Part shown: positions 5,440 to 5,484 of the stretch, piece by piece
Position numbering within the stretch: position 1 is the stretch's first letter
How the letters are laid out: the number at the start of each line of letters is the position of its first letter
Assembly (NCBI GenBank): GCA_900552195.1
Contig: URYO01000095.1
Span: 1-5,484 of the forward strand
DNA: 5,484 bases
From: an uncultured Sutterella sp.
GTDB taxonomy: Bacteria; Pseudomonadota; Gammaproteobacteria; Burkholderiales; Burkholderiaceae_F
Direction of reading: 5' to 3'
Made by a program: the position numbers and the translations under genes
Notes under the pieces: model-generated
Told to the model about the DNA's origin: nothing
The model's database searches: none
The model's input: only the letters and a program-made list of their open reading frames with translations

Positions 5440-5484
5440 CATAGCCCCAATGCAAACATGCTGGCGATCCGATAAAGTTGATTT
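5410..5484 (+). mobile_element. Possible end of an insertion sequence cutting the nrfD 3' end
   Basis: NrfD-like sequence ends at about GMMCLR (codons through 5408). What follows, starting near CTACTGTCCAAAATAAATTT, differs in composition, has no open frame that continues nrfD and no intergenic signals. Its start resembles the terminal repeats of DDE-transposase elements, which often begin with a TGTCC-type motif, but the other end is outside the window and I cannot name a family. It might instead be ordinary intergenic DNA. Confidence 0.3.

Noticed and set aside
5436..5441. TTGACA as a -35 box, perhaps of an outward or internal IS promoter
   Set aside because: No -10-like hexamer lies 15-19 bases downstream within the window.
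1..5484. CRISPR array, tRNA or rRNA genes
   Set aside because: No spaced direct repeats and no tRNA or rRNA signature sequences were seen on either strand.

Overview
The window reads like a worn accessory region from an anaerobically respiring proteobacterium. It carries a c-type multihaem cytochrome, a Tat-exported four-cluster iron-sulfur protein and an NrfD-type membrane subunit, next to remnants of a YdhY/YdhV-type (aldehyde ferredoxin oxidoreductase) operon and several insertion sequences. A gut Sutterellaceae-like betaproteobacterium would fit, but that is a guess from gene content; Wolinella- or Shewanella-like bacteria use related modules.

Left part (1-437): the C-terminal zinc ribbon of an IS200/IS605-type TnpB, its 3' structured RNA region and the right end of the element (hairpin, then GTCAA ending at 328). 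After it comes a short tail in good codon order (329-437), probably the 3' end of the gene into which the element inserted.

Middle part (586-1897): a gene graveyard. A ribosome binding site and Tat signal start a YdhY-like ferredoxin gene that breaks off just before its first cluster motif. It is joined directly to an internal piece of a YdhV-like aldehyde ferredoxin oxidoreductase, in another frame and with an in-frame stop. That piece is joined in turn, in frame, to an IS110-family transposase lacking its N-terminal DEDD catalytic half and apparently also its catalytic serine.

Right part (1912-5484): an acidic soluble protein of unknown function, possibly 5'-truncated by the IS110 event, then a respiratory module in one orientation with short gaps. 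The first module gene is a secreted 358-residue cytochrome with three CXXCH motifs and one CX15CH motif (the C-X12-x-KGCH form known from the octahaem sulfite reductases MccA and SirA). An NrfC-like 4x[4Fe-4S] protein and an NrfD-like quinol-oxidising membrane protein follow. In the MccA/SirA systems the NrfC/NrfD pair is thought to pass quinol electrons to the cytochrome, and the same arrangement is inferred here. The NrfD gene has a TAG where the family usually has Trp, and its last codons run into sequence that looks like the end of another mobile element, so the module may be losing function.

The most notable item is the cytochrome: it has the diagnostic unconventional haem site of the sulfite reductases, but about half their length, four haem sites instead of eight, and no cysteine left over for the copper site.
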